A stretch of 64,000 nucleotides of DNA from Bagarius yarrelli (taxonomy: Eukaryota > Chordata > Actinopteri > Siluriformes > Sisoridae), in the NCBI GenBank assembly GCA_005784505.1, contig VCAZ01000022.1, positions 667,799-731,798 on the forward strand. The letters run 5' to 3'. How positions within the stretch are numbered: the stretch's first letter is position 1; every line of letters starts with the position of its first letter. The notes under the pieces are model-generated. The model made no database searches. It had not been told where the DNA came from and worked only from the letters and a program-made list of their open reading frames with translations. This document shows positions 61,490-64,000 of this stretch, in pieces. The translations under genes were made by a program, and so were the position numbers.

Positions 61490-64000
<2,511 letters not shown>

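Overview
The window is vertebrate nuclear DNA, almost certainly from a teleost fish. Genes are split into many short exons with GT-AG introns. The protein sequences are those of vertebrate housekeeping and signalling genes. Intergenic DNA is AT-rich and full of (CA)n/(GT)n microsatellites and of a short tRNA-headed SINE whose tail (ctctggataagggcgtctg...aaatgctgtaaatg) is typical of bony fish, in my recollection most like catfish and their relatives (inference). There are no operons, CRISPR arrays, phages or bacterial features. Layout from left to right: the last coding exon of an unidentified plus-strand gene (214-305); srp72 (+, 18 coding exons, 1090-8025, 665 aa); arl9 (+, 4 coding exons, 9480-12719, 252 aa); thegl/spmap2l (+, 8 coding exons, 13460-16239, 240 aa); hopx (-, 2 coding exons, 19088-24160, 79 aa); a gene-free stretch of about 9 kb; sec24b (-, 24 coding exons, 33987-47332, 1177 aa); lrrn4cl (-, one coding exon, 52656-53387, 243 aa); about 8 kb without genes; and the CpG-rich promoter and first coding exon of an MCT8/MCT10-type SLC16 transporter (+, from 62171, running off the right edge). 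I reconstructed the exon chains by hand from splice signals, reading-frame phase and remembered family sequence. Every junction listed keeps frame. The block srp72-arl9-thegl-hopx keeps the order seen at human 4q12. The next neighbours (sec24b, lrrn4cl, SLC16 type) lie elsewhere in human, so the hopx-sec24b interval holds an evolutionary synteny break. The genes do not form a pathway. srp72 (signal recognition particle) and sec24b (COPII coat) both serve the early secretory route, but that looks coincidental. I found no convincing new biological system. The most useful leads are: three same-strand CTCF-consensus motifs spaced about 27 kb apart plus an opposed one at the sec24b 3' end; a 13-base identical E-box motif shared by the sec24b and SLC16 promoters; complementary (CA)n/(TG)n tracts inside one short srp72 intron; a long purine minisatellite inside hopx; an unreported-looking ~58-bp minisatellite; inverted pentamer arrays beside lrrn4cl; and two unidentified coding candidates.
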